Positions 9,001 through 17,459 are shown, numbered from the stretch's first letter. The stretch: DNA of 64,000 bases from Clostridia bacterium (GCA_009929525.1 SAAH01000002.1:24776-88775), one strand, 5' to 3'. Notes: a model not told the origin generated them from the letters alone. A program made the numbers and translations.

Positions 9001-9170
9001 TTGGGCAGGTCTTCTGGCTTCGGAGTCATCATATTGTTTCGCCTTCCCGGTTTCCCAGTGACATCATGAAACATACTCGTCCTTTACAGCGGCGTGACCG
9101 CGGGGGAATAAAAACCCCTCTTTCCTCTTAGCCTGTGGAAGAAAAACACAGGAACCTCATCACATTCAAT
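9001..9170 (-). promoter_or_regulatory. Cobalamin riboswitch controlling cbiMNQO::cbiK
   Basis: Read on the reverse strand, the aptamer begins GTGATGAGGTTCCTGTG, continues CACAGGCTAAGAGG (9145-9120 region) and ends with the B12 box GCCAGAAGACCTGCCC (9020-9003 region). These are the conserved landmarks of class I cobalamin riboswitches. With the terminator at 8838-8880 it predicts repression of cobalt uptake and CbiK when B12 is plentiful. Confidence 0.93.
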
Positions 9171-9177
9171 TAAAGAC

Positions 9178-9206
9178 AGTGTAACGCAGTTGATTTTGAA
9201 TGTCAA
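9178..9206 (-). promoter_or_regulatory. Sigma-A promoter of the cbi operon
   Basis: Reverse strand: -35 TTGACA (9206-9201), 17-nt spacer, -10 TACACT (9183-9178), just before the riboswitch 5' end. The -35 lies in the left arm of the palindrome at 9202-9235. Confidence 0.7.
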
Positions 9207-9235
9207 TTTAAAATGGGATTTCATTTTAAATTGAC
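9202..9235. repeat. 34-bp palindrome between divergent cbi and hem promoters
   Basis: GTCAATTTAAAATG (9202-9215), six-base spacer GGATTT, CATTTTAAATTGAC (9222-9235): perfect 14-bp inverted arms. Each outer end supplies the -35 box of one of the two divergent promoters, so a dimeric protein bound here would touch both. Confidence 0.8.
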
Positions 9236-9260
9236 TTGTGTTATCATGGTTCATGATAAA
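9231..9260 (+). promoter_or_regulatory. Probable promoter of the hemA operon
   Basis: -35 TTGACT (9231-9236), 18-nt spacer, -10 GATAAA (9255-9260). The -10 is imperfect (4/6). The only other nearby candidate is weaker. It is divergent from, and mirror-symmetric to, the cbi promoter. Confidence 0.5.
9241..9259. repeat. Inverted repeat overlapping the hemA -10 region
   Basis: TTATCATG-GTT-CATGATAA: perfect 8-bp arms with a 3-nt centre, covering most of the spacer and the -10 box. The geometry is that of a repressor operator. The cognate protein is unknown. Confidence 0.55.
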
Positions 9261-9320
9261 CAATGGAGTAACTATTTTTAGTAATAATAACGTGATAAAT
9301 ATTTCCGGGAGGAACATAAG

Positions 9321-10550
9321 ATGAGTATATATATGGTGGGAGTTGACCATACGAAAGCAAATGTGGACATCCGAGCATTGTTTTCCTTTACAAAGAGAAA
9401 TGCTGTGGCAGCGATGGAAAGATGGAAAAAGCTCTCCGGGATCAATGGCTGTGTGATTTTATCAACCTGTAACCGAATGGAGTTATGGGTCAGTACAGAG
9501 GATGAATGGAATGGATCACTGCTGGAAGAGCTGTGCAAATTAAAAGAAGTCGATCCGACGCAGTATGAGTCCTATTTTGTGGCAAGAGAGGGAGCAGAAG
9601 CTGTAGACCATCTGTTCCATCTGACCTGTGGGTTAAAGTCCATGATCCTGGCAGAAGATCAGATCATTACACAGGTAAAGGATGCCCTGGCACTGGCAAG
9701 AGAGAATTATGTGACCGACAGTGTTTTGGAAGTTCTGTTTCGAAAAGCGATCACAGCAGGAAAAAAAGTCAAGACAGATGTAACTTTTTCAAGGGCAAAT
9801 CAAACGGCCATGGATCAGGCGATAGAGATGCTGGAAGCCAGGGATTTTGCCTTGAGTGGGAAAAAGTGTATGGTGATCGGAAATGGCGAGATGGGGAAAC
9901 TTGCTGCCCAGTCACTGAAACGTGCTGGTGCGGATGTTACTGTAACGGTACGTCAATATAGAAGTGGAATTGTAACAATACCTATGGGATGCTCCCGTAT
10001 CAATTACGGAGAACGTCTGGAATACCTTCCGGAATGTGATCTGGTAGTGAGTGCTACCGCAAGCCCCAATTATACTCTTACCCGGGAACAGATCGATGCT
10101 TTGAAAATTGAAAAGAACATTATATTTATAGATCTTGCTGTCCCAAGAGATATGGAACCGGAACTATCGGAACTTTCTCAGGTAGTATTATATACGATTG
10201 ATGATTTTAAATTATCGGGACCAAGCGAAGGAATGCTGCGGTCGATGGAACAGGCAGAATCTATTCTGAAAGAAGAGATGGATGAGTTCTATGTATGGTT
10301 TAACGGAAGAGATGTGATACCCCGGATCCAGGATATCCGGGCAGAGGCGGTTACGGATCTGAATCTGAGGCTTCATAAGATCCTTAATAAACTTCCGGTA
10401 AATGAAAATGAGAGAAACGAACTTGAGGCAGCGATCAACACAGCGGCAGGAAAAGTAGTGACCAAGATGATCTTTGGTCTTCGCGATGCACTGAAAGAAG
10501 AAGAATTTTTAGATTGTGTGGAAGGACTGGAAAAGATATATGGCGAATAA
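9321..10550 (+). CDS. hemA: Glutamyl-tRNA reductase
   Basis: Reduces glutamyl-tRNA(Glu) to glutamate-1-semialdehyde with NADPH, the first committed step of C5-pathway tetrapyrrole synthesis. The catalytic cysteine is Cys50 in ILSTCNRMELW. The NADPH domain shows VIGNGEMGKLAAQSL, and the C-terminal dimerisation helix is present. The protein is 409 aa, normal length. The start at 9321 follows GGGAGGAA. Its end overlaps the next frame by 11 nt. It leads the five-gene operon that makes uroporphyrinogen III and precorrin-2. Confidence 0.95.
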   Translation: MSIYMVGVDHTKANVDIRALFSFTKRNAVAAMERWKKLSGINGCVILSTCNRMELWVSTEDEWNGSLLEELCKLKEVDPTQYESYFVAREGAEAVDHLFHLTCGLKSMILAEDQIITQVKDALALARENYVTDSVLEVLFRKAITAGKKVKTDVTFSRANQTAMDQAIEMLEARDFALSGKKCMVIGNGEMGKLAAQSLKRAGADVTVTVRQYRSGIVTIPMGCSRINYGERLEYLPECDLVVSATASPNYTLTREQIDALKIEKNIIFIDLAVPRDMEPELSELSQVVLYTIDDFKLSGPSEGMLRSMEQAESILKEEMDEFYVWFNGRDVIPRIQDIRAEAVTDLNLRLHKILNKLPVNENERNELEAAINTAAGKVVTKMIFGLRDALKEEEFLDCVEGLEKIYGE

Positions 10551-11901
10551 AGGTTATTTTCCATTGTTCATGGATATCAGCGACAAAAAGATCGTTGTAA
10601 TAGGAGCGGGTGCGATAGCATCCAGAAGAGTGGCGGTACTCAGTGAATTTTGTGATCATATCACGGTAGTAGCACCGAAGATAGACAGTAAAATAGAGGA
10701 ACTTGAAAAAGAAAAAAAAGTCACTGTAGTGAGGCGGGAGTACCAAAGAGAGGACATCTATGATGCATGGATGGTCCTTGCAGCGACAGATGATGATAAA
10801 TTAAATGATGGGATCTACAGTGTGGCCAAATGTCTTGGAGCACTGGTAAATATAGCAAGTAATAAGGAAAAATGCGATTTCCATTTTCCGGGTATCGTGA
10901 AAAAAGATTCCTACGTGATCGGTGTCAATGCATCCGGAAAGGATCATCATGGTGCACGCCGGTTAAGGGAAGAGATTGCCGGACTGATGGAGGAGAAAAA
11001 TAAGATGGAGCGTATATGTATCGGAAGCCGGGAAAGTAAGCTTGCGGTCATTCAAAGTGAGATGGTGATGGATTATCTAAAAAAAGAATGCCCGGATAAA
11101 GAGATATCTCTGCTTACGATGAAAACAACGGGAGATAAGATCCTTGACCGCACTTTGGATAAGATTGGCGGTAAGGGATTATTTGTAAAGGAACTGGATA
11201 AGGCACTTCTTGATAAACGGAGTGATTTATCTGTCCACAGTCTGAAAGATATGCCGATGGAGACACCGGAGGAGCTGCCGATCGTTTCATTTTCCAAAAG
11301 AGAAGATCCAAGAGACGTTCTGGTACTTCCGAAAGGAAAGGAGACGCGAGATACGTCCAAACCAATAGGGTGTTCCAGTCTCCGCCGTATCCTTCAGTTA
11401 AAAGAACTATATCCGGATGCAGAATATAAAAGTGTCAGAGGGAATGTGATCACAAGATTAAAAAAGCTGGATGAGGGCGAATATGGTGCACTTGTTTTAG
11501 CTGCCGCAGGGTTGAAAAGACTGGGGCTTGAAGATCGGATCACAAGCTATTTTGAGCCGGAGCAGATGATACCGGCAGCAGGCCAGGGGATTCTGGCGAT
11601 CCAGGGGCGGGCTGGAGAGGACTATTCATTTTTAAATCATTTTTCTGATAAAGAGGGAACTACTGCAGCCATATGTGAGCGGGCATTTGTACGGTATCTG
11701 GATGGAGGATGTTCTTCACCAGTGGCAGCCCATGCCATCGTAGAGGGTGAAAAAATCCATCTGATGGGGCTTTATTATCAGGAAAGTACAGGGAAATATA
11801 AAAAGGGATATCTGGATGGAACTGCATCCGAAGCAGAAGAACTGGGTATCCGTCTTGCAAAAAAACTGAAAGAGGACGTGGAAAATGAAAATGACAGGTA
11901 A
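10540..11901 (+). CDS. hemC: Fused precorrin-2 dehydrogenase (SirC/CysG-N-like) and hydroxymethylbilane synthase (HemC)
   Basis: A 453-aa fusion. Residues 1-155 are an NAD-binding precorrin-2 dehydrogenase domain (VVIGAGAIASRR, LAATDD, LVNIASNKEKCDFHFPGI), which oxidises precorrin-2 to sirohydrochlorin. Residues 156-453 are porphobilinogen deaminase, which polymerises four porphobilinogens: IGSRESKLA at its start, the catalytic Asp in VHSLKDMP, and the dipyrromethane-cofactor Cys near HemC residue 236 in DGGCSSPVAAHA. I use ATG 10540 (MANKGYFPLF), which overlaps the hemA end. A strong GGAGGAG and ATG at 11005 mark the HemC start inside the frame, so a free 298-aa HemC could also be produced. 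Confidence 0.92.
   Translation: MANKGYFPLFMDISDKKIVVIGAGAIASRRVAVLSEFCDHITVVAPKIDSKIEELEKEKKVTVVRREYQREDIYDAWMVLAATDDDKLNDGIYSVAKCLGALVNIASNKEKCDFHFPGIVKKDSYVIGVNASGKDHHGARRLREEIAGLMEEKNKMERICIGSRESKLAVIQSEMVMDYLKKECPDKEISLLTMKTTGDKILDRTLDKIGGKGLFVKELDKALLDKRSDLSVHSLKDMPMETPEELPIVSFSKREDPRDVLVLPKGKETRDTSKPIGCSSLRRILQLKELYPDAEYKSVRGNVITRLKKLDEGEYGALVLAAAGLKRLGLEDRITSYFEPEQMIPAAGQGILAIQGRAGEDYSFLNHFSDKEGTTAAICERAFVRYLDGGCSSPVAAHAIVEGEKIHLMGLYYQESTGKYKKGYLDGTASEAEELGIRLAKKLKEDVENENDR
10989..11007 (+). promoter_or_regulatory. Internal ribosome-binding site and ATG at the SirC/HemC junction
   Basis: GGAGGAG (10989-10995) then, 9 nt on, ATG (11005-11007) at codon 156 of the fused frame, where the HemC homology begins (MERICIGSRESK). 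The start has the same layout as the CbiO/CbiK junction. Confidence 0.6.
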
Positions 11902-13393
11902 AGTCTGGCTGGTTGGAGCTGGTCCGGGAGACGTGGGATTATTTACAATAAAAGGAGAACAGGTATTAAAGCAGGCAGAGGTTGTGGTATATGACAGCCT
12001 GGTCGGAGATGGAGTTCTGGCGCTCGTACCAAAGTCAGCACGGCTTATCAATGTAGGCAAAAGAGCAGGACACCACACCATGAAGCAGGAGATGATCAAT
12101 CAGGTTCTTCTTGACGAGGCTAAGAAAGGCTTTCGCGTGGTAAGGCTGAAGGGAGGAGATCCTTTCTTGTTTGGCAGAGGCGGTGAGGAACTGGAACTCT
12201 TATCTGAAAATGATATCCCCTATGAGGTGGTTCCGGGAGTGACATCCAGTATCGCGGTTCCTGCATATAATGGAATCCCGGTAACGCATAGGGATTACTG
12301 TTCCTCTGTTCATATCATCACCGGACATAAAAAAGCAGGACAGGAATATAATATTGACTTTGAAGCCCTGGTGAGGACTGGCGGTACGCTGGTATTTTTG
12401 ATGGGAGTGACTGCTCTTTCTGATATATGCAGCAATCTTATGAAGGCAGGGATGAACCCTGATATGCCGGCAGCTATCCTGCAGCAGGGAACAACTGCGG
12501 GCCAGAAAAGAATCGTGGCGACTGTTTCGACACTAAAAGAAGAGGTGGAAAAGCAGGGAATAGAAACACCGGCGATCATCGTAGTCGGCGGAGTTTGCGA
12601 AGTGGCAGATAAGTTTGCATGGTACGAAAAACTTCCTTTGTTTGGCTGTAAGGTGCTGGTGACAAGACCCAAAGAACTGATCTCAGTCATGGCAAAGAAA
12701 CTGCGTACTTATGGTGCGGAGGTTTTGGAGCTTCCGTCAATTGGCGTGAAAGCGGTGGAAGATAAGAAAAGAATCCATGAATGTCTGGAAAAGCTGGAGA
12801 GTTATCAGTGGATCGCATTTACAAGTCCCAGTGGAGTAAGGATATTCTTTGAACTTTTGATGGAAAAGGGAAAAGATATCCGTGCACTTGGCAAAGTGAA
12901 ACTGGCAGCTATCGGTCAGGGCACAAAAAAGGCCCTGGCAGAATATGGCTTATATCCGGATCTTATGCCCCAAATTTATGATGGTGAAGCACTGGGACGA
13001 AAGATGGCACAGGAATGTGAAGAAAATGCAAGAATCCTTATTCCAAGAGCAGCAATCGGCAATAAAGAGATCCTTCAGGAGCTGGGAAAAAGAAAAGACC
13101 TTATGGTGGATGATGTGGCGACCTACGATACGTATTATGAATCGCAGGAACTGATCGATGAGGTTGGTGAGTTCGAAAAAGGATCCATCGATTATGCGGT
13201 ATTTACCAGTGCATCAACGGTAAAGGGATTTGTAAATGCAGTTCCAGGACTTGATTATACGAAGGTGAAAGCCGCCTGTATCGGAAAACAGACACAGGCA
13301 GCAGCAGCAGCTTACGGTATGGAGACTTATGTTGCAAAGGAGGCATCTATTGACAGCCTCGTGGAATTGGTTATACAATTAAGAAAGCTGTAA
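11885..13393 (+). CDS. cobA-hemD: Fused uroporphyrinogen-III C-methyltransferase (CobA/SUMT) and uroporphyrinogen-III synthase (HemD)
   Basis: A 502-aa bifunctional enzyme. Residues 1 to about 250 form the SAM-dependent methyltransferase that makes precorrin-2: VGAGPGDVGLFTIKG, VVYDSLV, RLKGGDPFLFGRGGEE and VPGVTSS. The remainder is HemD, which cyclises hydroxymethylbilane with D-ring inversion: VLVTRPK start, AFTSPSGVRIFFE, IPRA and FTSASTVKGF. This fusion order is known from Clostridia. ATG 11885 has AGAGG 9 nt upstream and overlaps the preceding stop. Ring closure and the first corrin-committed methylations occur on one polypeptide, which directs flux to siroheme/cobalamin rather than heme. 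Confidence 0.95.
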   Translation: MKMTGKVWLVGAGPGDVGLFTIKGEQVLKQAEVVVYDSLVGDGVLALVPKSARLINVGKRAGHHTMKQEMINQVLLDEAKKGFRVVRLKGGDPFLFGRGGEELELLSENDIPYEVVPGVTSSIAVPAYNGIPVTHRDYCSSVHIITGHKKAGQEYNIDFEALVRTGGTLVFLMGVTALSDICSNLMKAGMNPDMPAAILQQGTTAGQKRIVATVSTLKEEVEKQGIETPAIIVVGGVCEVADKFAWYEKLPLFGCKVLVTRPKELISVMAKKLRTYGAEVLELPSIGVKAVEDKKRIHECLEKLESYQWIAFTSPSGVRIFFELLMEKGKDIRALGKVKLAAIGQGTKKALAEYGLYPDLMPQIYDGEALGRKMAQECEENARILIPRAAIGNKEILQELGKRKDLMVDDVATYDTYYESQELIDEVGEFEKGSIDYAVFTSASTVKGFVNAVPGLDYTKVKAACIGKQTQAAAAAYGMETYVAKEASIDSLVELVIQLRKL

Positions 13394-13408
13394 CCATACA
13401 GCGGATAA

Positions 13409-13441
13409 TTCGCTGCTGCACAGGAAGCAAACGGCAGCGAA
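13409..13441. repeat. Stem-loop between cobA-hemD and hemB
   Basis: TTCGCTGC (13409-13416) and GCAGCGAA (13434-13441) form a perfect 8-bp stem with a 17-nt loop, without a T tract. It sits just before the hemB RBS, so an RNA-processing or translational role is possible. It is not a terminator. Confidence 0.5.
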
Positions 13442-13462
13442 AATTATGAGGAGATGAATATT

Positions 13463-14446
13463 ATGGATATGATAAAAAGACCAAGAAGACTCAGAGGCGG
13501 AGAATATCTGCGAAAGATGGTAAGAGAGACCAGAATGGACAAGTCCTCCCTGATATATCCCATGTTTGTTCAGGAAGGTGTGGGAAAGGAAGAAGAAATC
13601 CCATCCATGCCGGGACAGTTTCGTTATAGTCTGGACAGACTTCCTTATGAACTCGAGAGACTCTCAAAAGCAGGAGTTGGAAGTGTCATGCTGTTTGGAA
13701 TTCCGGATGTAAAGGATGATGTTGCCAGCCAGGCCTATGCACAGGATGGTATTGTGCAAAAAGCTTTGGAAGTTGGTAAAAAGCATTTCCCGGATCTGTA
13801 TTATACAACAGATGTATGCCTCTGCGAATATACCTCTCATGGACATTGCGGCATGCTCTGCGGACATGAGGTGGAAAATGACAGCACACTGGAGCTTCTT
13901 GCAAAGACAGCAGTTTCCCATGTACAGGCAGGGGCAGACATGGTAGCACCATCCGATATGATGGATGGAAGAGTCCTTGCTATACGGAATGCCCTTGATA
14001 AAAATGGTTACAAAGAGACACCAATCATGTCATATGCTGTAAAATATGCATCTGCATTTTATGGACCATTTCGTGAAGCAGCAGACTCGGCTCCGTCTTT
14101 TGGAGACAGAAAAAGCTATCAGATGGATCCTCATAACAGCCGTGAGGGTGTGAAGGAAGCCCTTCTTGATGTGGAAGAGGGAGCAGATATCATCATGGTA
14201 AAACCTGCCTTATCTTATCTTGATATGATCACCAGGGTAAAAGAAGTTACCAATCTTCCGGTGGCGGCATACAGTGTCAGCGGAGAATATGCCATGGTCA
14301 AGGCAGCAGCCCAAAAAGGCTGGATCGATGAGGAGAGGATCATGTGCGAGATGGCAGTGAGTACGTATCGTGCAGGTGCTCAGATTTACCTTACTTATTA
14401 TGCAAAAGAATTGGCAAAATGTATGGACGAAGGGAGAATTGGATAA
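13463..14446 (+). CDS. hemB: Porphobilinogen synthase (delta-aminolevulinate dehydratase)
   Basis: Condenses two 5-aminolevulinates to porphobilinogen. The zinc-site cysteines C119, C121 and C129 are visible in VCLCEYTSHGHC, making it the Zn-dependent type. The two active-site lysines lie in MSYAVKYASAFYGPF and IIMVKPALSYLD. It is 327 aa. The ATG at 13463 is 9 nt after GAGGAG; another ATG at 13454 directly touches the RBS and is less likely. The stop overlaps hemL by one base. Confidence 0.95.
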   Translation: MDMIKRPRRLRGGEYLRKMVRETRMDKSSLIYPMFVQEGVGKEEEIPSMPGQFRYSLDRLPYELERLSKAGVGSVMLFGIPDVKDDVASQAYAQDGIVQKALEVGKKHFPDLYYTTDVCLCEYTSHGHCGMLCGHEVENDSTLELLAKTAVSHVQAGADMVAPSDMMDGRVLAIRNALDKNGYKETPIMSYAVKYASAFYGPFREAADSAPSFGDRKSYQMDPHNSREGVKEALLDVEEGADIIMVKPALSYLDMITRVKEVTNLPVAAYSVSGEYAMVKAAAQKGWIDEERIMCEMAVSTYRAGAQIYLTYYAKELAKCMDEGRIG

Positions 14447-15726
14447 TGAGTGTATCAGACGAGTTATTTCAGCGTGCAGTGAAAGTCATTCCAGGAGGTG
14501 TCAATAGTCCGGTAAGAGCTTATGGCTCTGTTGGTATGACTCCCCGCTTTATTGAAGGTGCGACAGGACCGTATATTTTTGACGCAGACAGTAAAAAATA
14601 CATTGATTATATTGGATCCTGGGGTCCGATGATATTAGGACACAACAATCAGGAAGTATTGAAACAGGTGATAAAAAAAGCAGAAAGCGGATTGAGTTTT
14701 GGCGCTGCTACTGAGATTGAAGTAGAGATGGCTGAATTTATCTGTGAGAATGTTCCATCTGTAGAGATGATCCGTATGGTGAACTCGGGAACAGAGGCAG
14801 TCATGAGTGCGATCCGTGCAGCCAGAGGATATACCAGAAGGAATAAGATCATTAAGTTTGCCGGATGCTATCATGGACATTCAGATGCCCTTTTGGTAAA
14901 AGCAGGATCGGGAGTTATGACAGCAGGAGTTCCAGACAGTGCAGGCGTTCCGGCAGGATGTACGGAGGACACACTGACAGCGGTATATAACGACATTGAC
15001 AGTGTAAAAGCTTTATTTGAACAGTTTCCTGAACAGATAGCAGCAGTGATCGTAGAGCCTGTGGCTGCAAACATGGGTGTTGTGCTTCCAGAAGAAGGAT
15101 TTCTTCAGGGACTTCGGGACATCACAAGTGCCAATGGCAGTGTTCTTATCTTTGATGAAGTCATTACAGGATTTCGTCTTGCTTTTGGCGGCGCCCAGGA
15201 GCGTTTTGGGATACATGCAGATCTGGTGACTTACGGAAAGATCATCGGCGGCGGTATGCCGGTAGGTGCTTACGGCGGTAAGAGAGAGATCATGGAGATG
15301 GTCTCACCACTGGGAGCGGTATATCAGGCAGGAACACTCAGCGGCAATCCGGTTGCCATGGCAGCAGGTATTACACAGCTTAAGATACTGAAAGAAAATC
15401 CGGATATTTATCAGAATATGCAGAAAAATGCAGATGAACTGTTTGAAGGAATGGCAGCACTGATCAAAAAATACGAAAAGCCATGGAAGCTGAATCATCT
15501 GGGATCTTTGGGATGCCTGTATTTTACGGAGCAGCCAGTGAATAACTATGAAGATGCAAAGAAAGCAGATACTGAAAAATTTGCTGAATATTTCCGCTAT
15601 ATGCTGGGTCATGGAATACATCTCGGACCATCGCAGTTCGAAGCCATGTTCCTGTCCAATGCTCATAATGAAGAGACCACAAAAGAAACATTAAGGATCT
15701 TTGAAGATTATCTTGCAGGAAGATAG
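14446..15726 (+). CDS. hemL: Glutamate-1-semialdehyde 2,1-aminomutase
   Basis: PLP enzyme converting glutamate-1-semialdehyde to 5-aminolevulinate, 426 aa. It shows PGGVNSPVRAYGSV at the N terminus, NSGTEAVMSAIRAARG, CYHGHSDALLVKAGSG, FDEVITGFR and the PLP lysine K265 in TYGKIIGGGMPVG. ATG 14446 overlaps the hemB stop (TAATG). Last gene of the hem operon, followed after 32 nt by a MutS-like gene with its own RBS. Confidence 0.96.
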   Translation: MSVSDELFQRAVKVIPGGVNSPVRAYGSVGMTPRFIEGATGPYIFDADSKKYIDYIGSWGPMILGHNNQEVLKQVIKKAESGLSFGAATEIEVEMAEFICENVPSVEMIRMVNSGTEAVMSAIRAARGYTRRNKIIKFAGCYHGHSDALLVKAGSGVMTAGVPDSAGVPAGCTEDTLTAVYNDIDSVKALFEQFPEQIAAVIVEPVAANMGVVLPEEGFLQGLRDITSANGSVLIFDEVITGFRLAFGGAQERFGIHADLVTYGKIIGGGMPVGAYGGKREIMEMVSPLGAVYQAGTLSGNPVAMAAGITQLKILKENPDIYQNMQKNADELFEGMAALIKKYEKPWKLNHLGSLGCLYFTEQPVNNYEDAKKADTEKFAEYFRYMLGHGIHLGPSQFEAMFLSNAHNEETTKETLRIFEDYLAGR

Positions 15727-15758
15727 GACACAGATCAACTTTAGCGAAAGGTGTTTTT

Positions 15759-17459
15759 ATGACTAGAGAAAGTTTAACGGTAATAATAGTGATAGTCCTG
15801 ATGGCAGCAGGTGCAGGGTTACTGATGCTCCGAGATAAGCGGCAGCATAGCAGATGGTTCCTTGGAAAACTGCATCGTCTGTGGGGCTCGGTGGCAGAAA
15901 GAGAATATACCAGTGAGGAATTAAACAGTATATCCCGGTATGCCCGGAAGAATCAAAATGGCAGATTTATGATCGATGATATCACGTGGAATGATCTGAA
16001 TATGGATCAGATTTTTATGGTGATGAATACGACAGTTTCTTCCTGTGGTGAGGATGTTTTGTATAAGATGCTGAGGATCCCTGAATTTGACAAGAATGTT
16101 TTGGGGGAAAGAAATCGTCTGATCGAATATTTCCGTACCCATGAAACGGAGCGCATTCAGATCCAGATGCTGGTAAAAGAAGTGAGAAAAATGTCAGATA
16201 TGTCCATGGCAGATTATATCTACGCTCTGAAGGACGTGGAACGAAAGGGCAGATTCAAATATGTGCTTTTGGCATGCCTGACGGTAGCTGCATTGGCGGC
16301 AGTAGTCATAAAACCGATACCAGGAGTATTTATTCTCATGGGTATGATGGGATATGATACTTATATACACATGAAAGAGTCTAAAAAGATAGAACCGTAC
16401 CTTAATTGCTTTGTTTGTATCCTGCGTCTGTTAAAAGCAGCAGATGGATTTGCAAAAGTGAAAAACCCTGAGATTTCAGATTATCTGGAACGTATTGAGA
16501 AAAACAGAAAACAAATGGGAAGTTTTCGAAGAGGTGCGTTTCTGGTGGCATCTGTGAACTCTATACAAGATGGTCTGGAGGCTTTTGTGCTTTCTTATCT
16601 GAAGATTCTGTTCCATGTGGATATGATAAAGTTTTATTCTATGCTCAAGAATGTTGATGGTCATGAGGATGGGATCAATGAACTTTTTGCAGTCATGGGT
16701 GAATTGGATGCGCTTATTGCGGTGGCATCTTTTCGGGAATATCTGCCCTATTATTGTATTCCAAAGCTTCGTGAACCGGAGGAGAGAAAAGCTGGGGAAC
16801 AGATATTTTCAGAGGTTACAGATCTGTATCATCCGCTGATTCCAAATCCAGTTGCCAACAGCGTAAAGATACACAGCGGCCTCCTTGTTACGGGATCAAA
16901 CGCCTCTGGAAAATCAACATTTTTAAAGACAATAGCGATAAATGCAGTACTGTCGCAGACCGTGTTTACCTGTGTTTGTCATTCCTATTATTCGGATTAT
17001 GTTAAAGTTATGACTTCTATGGCATTAAGAGATAATCTGGAGAGCGGAGACAGTTATTATATCGTTGAGATCAAGTCTTTGCAGAGGATAATTCTGGAAT
17101 GCAAAAAGCAGGAGCCGGTTTTGTGCATTGTGGATGAAGTGCTGAGAGGTACAAACACCATCGAGAGAATAGCGGCATCTTCAAGGATCCTGAGATCACT
17201 TGCGCTGCCTCATGTGATGCCTCTTGCGGCCACTCATGATATTGAACTTTTTTATATTCTTGAAAAAGAGTATCAAAATTATCATTTTGAGGAAGAAATC
17301 AAAGATCATGATGTATTTTTCAGCTACACACTGATGAATGGACGGGCGACCACAAGAAACGCCATCCGCCTTCTGGAAATCATTGGTTACGATAAAGAAA
17401 TCATTGAAGATGCACAGGAAGCGGCACGTAACTTTGAAGAGACGGGCATATGGAAATAA
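15759..17459 (+). CDS. Membrane-anchored MutS-like ATPase
   Basis: A 566-aa protein with the C-terminal MutS ATPase domain: Walker A GSNASGKST near residue 380, Walker B CIVDEVLRGTN near 455, and a conserved AATHDIEL histidine. The N-terminal mismatch-recognition and connector domains of true MutS are absent. Instead there is an N-terminal hydrophobic helix (LTVIIVIVLMAAGAGLLML) and a second hydrophobic block (VLLACLTVAALAAVVI, GVFILMGMMG) around residues 170-205. Such MutS-related proteins are common in Firmicutes but their function is unknown to me. A mismatch-repair role is doubtful given the membrane anchor. It precedes rnhA by 21 nt, so the two may be cotranscribed. Confidence 0.8.
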   Translation: MTRESLTVIIVIVLMAAGAGLLMLRDKRQHSRWFLGKLHRLWGSVAEREYTSEELNSISRYARKNQNGRFMIDDITWNDLNMDQIFMVMNTTVSSCGEDVLYKMLRIPEFDKNVLGERNRLIEYFRTHETERIQIQMLVKEVRKMSDMSMADYIYALKDVERKGRFKYVLLACLTVAALAAVVIKPIPGVFILMGMMGYDTYIHMKESKKIEPYLNCFVCILRLLKAADGFAKVKNPEISDYLERIEKNRKQMGSFRRGAFLVASVNSIQDGLEAFVLSYLKILFHVDMIKFYSMLKNVDGHEDGINELFAVMGELDALIAVASFREYLPYYCIPKLREPEERKAGEQIFSEVTDLYHPLIPNPVANSVKIHSGLLVTGSNASGKSTFLKTIAINAVLSQTVFTCVCHSYYSDYVKVMTSMALRDNLESGDSYYIVEIKSLQRIILECKKQEPVLCIVDEVLRGTNTIERIAASSRILRSLALPHVMPLAATHDIELFYILEKEYQNYHFEEEIKDHDVFFSYTLMNGRATTRNAIRLLEIIGYDKEIIEDAQEAARNFEETGIWK

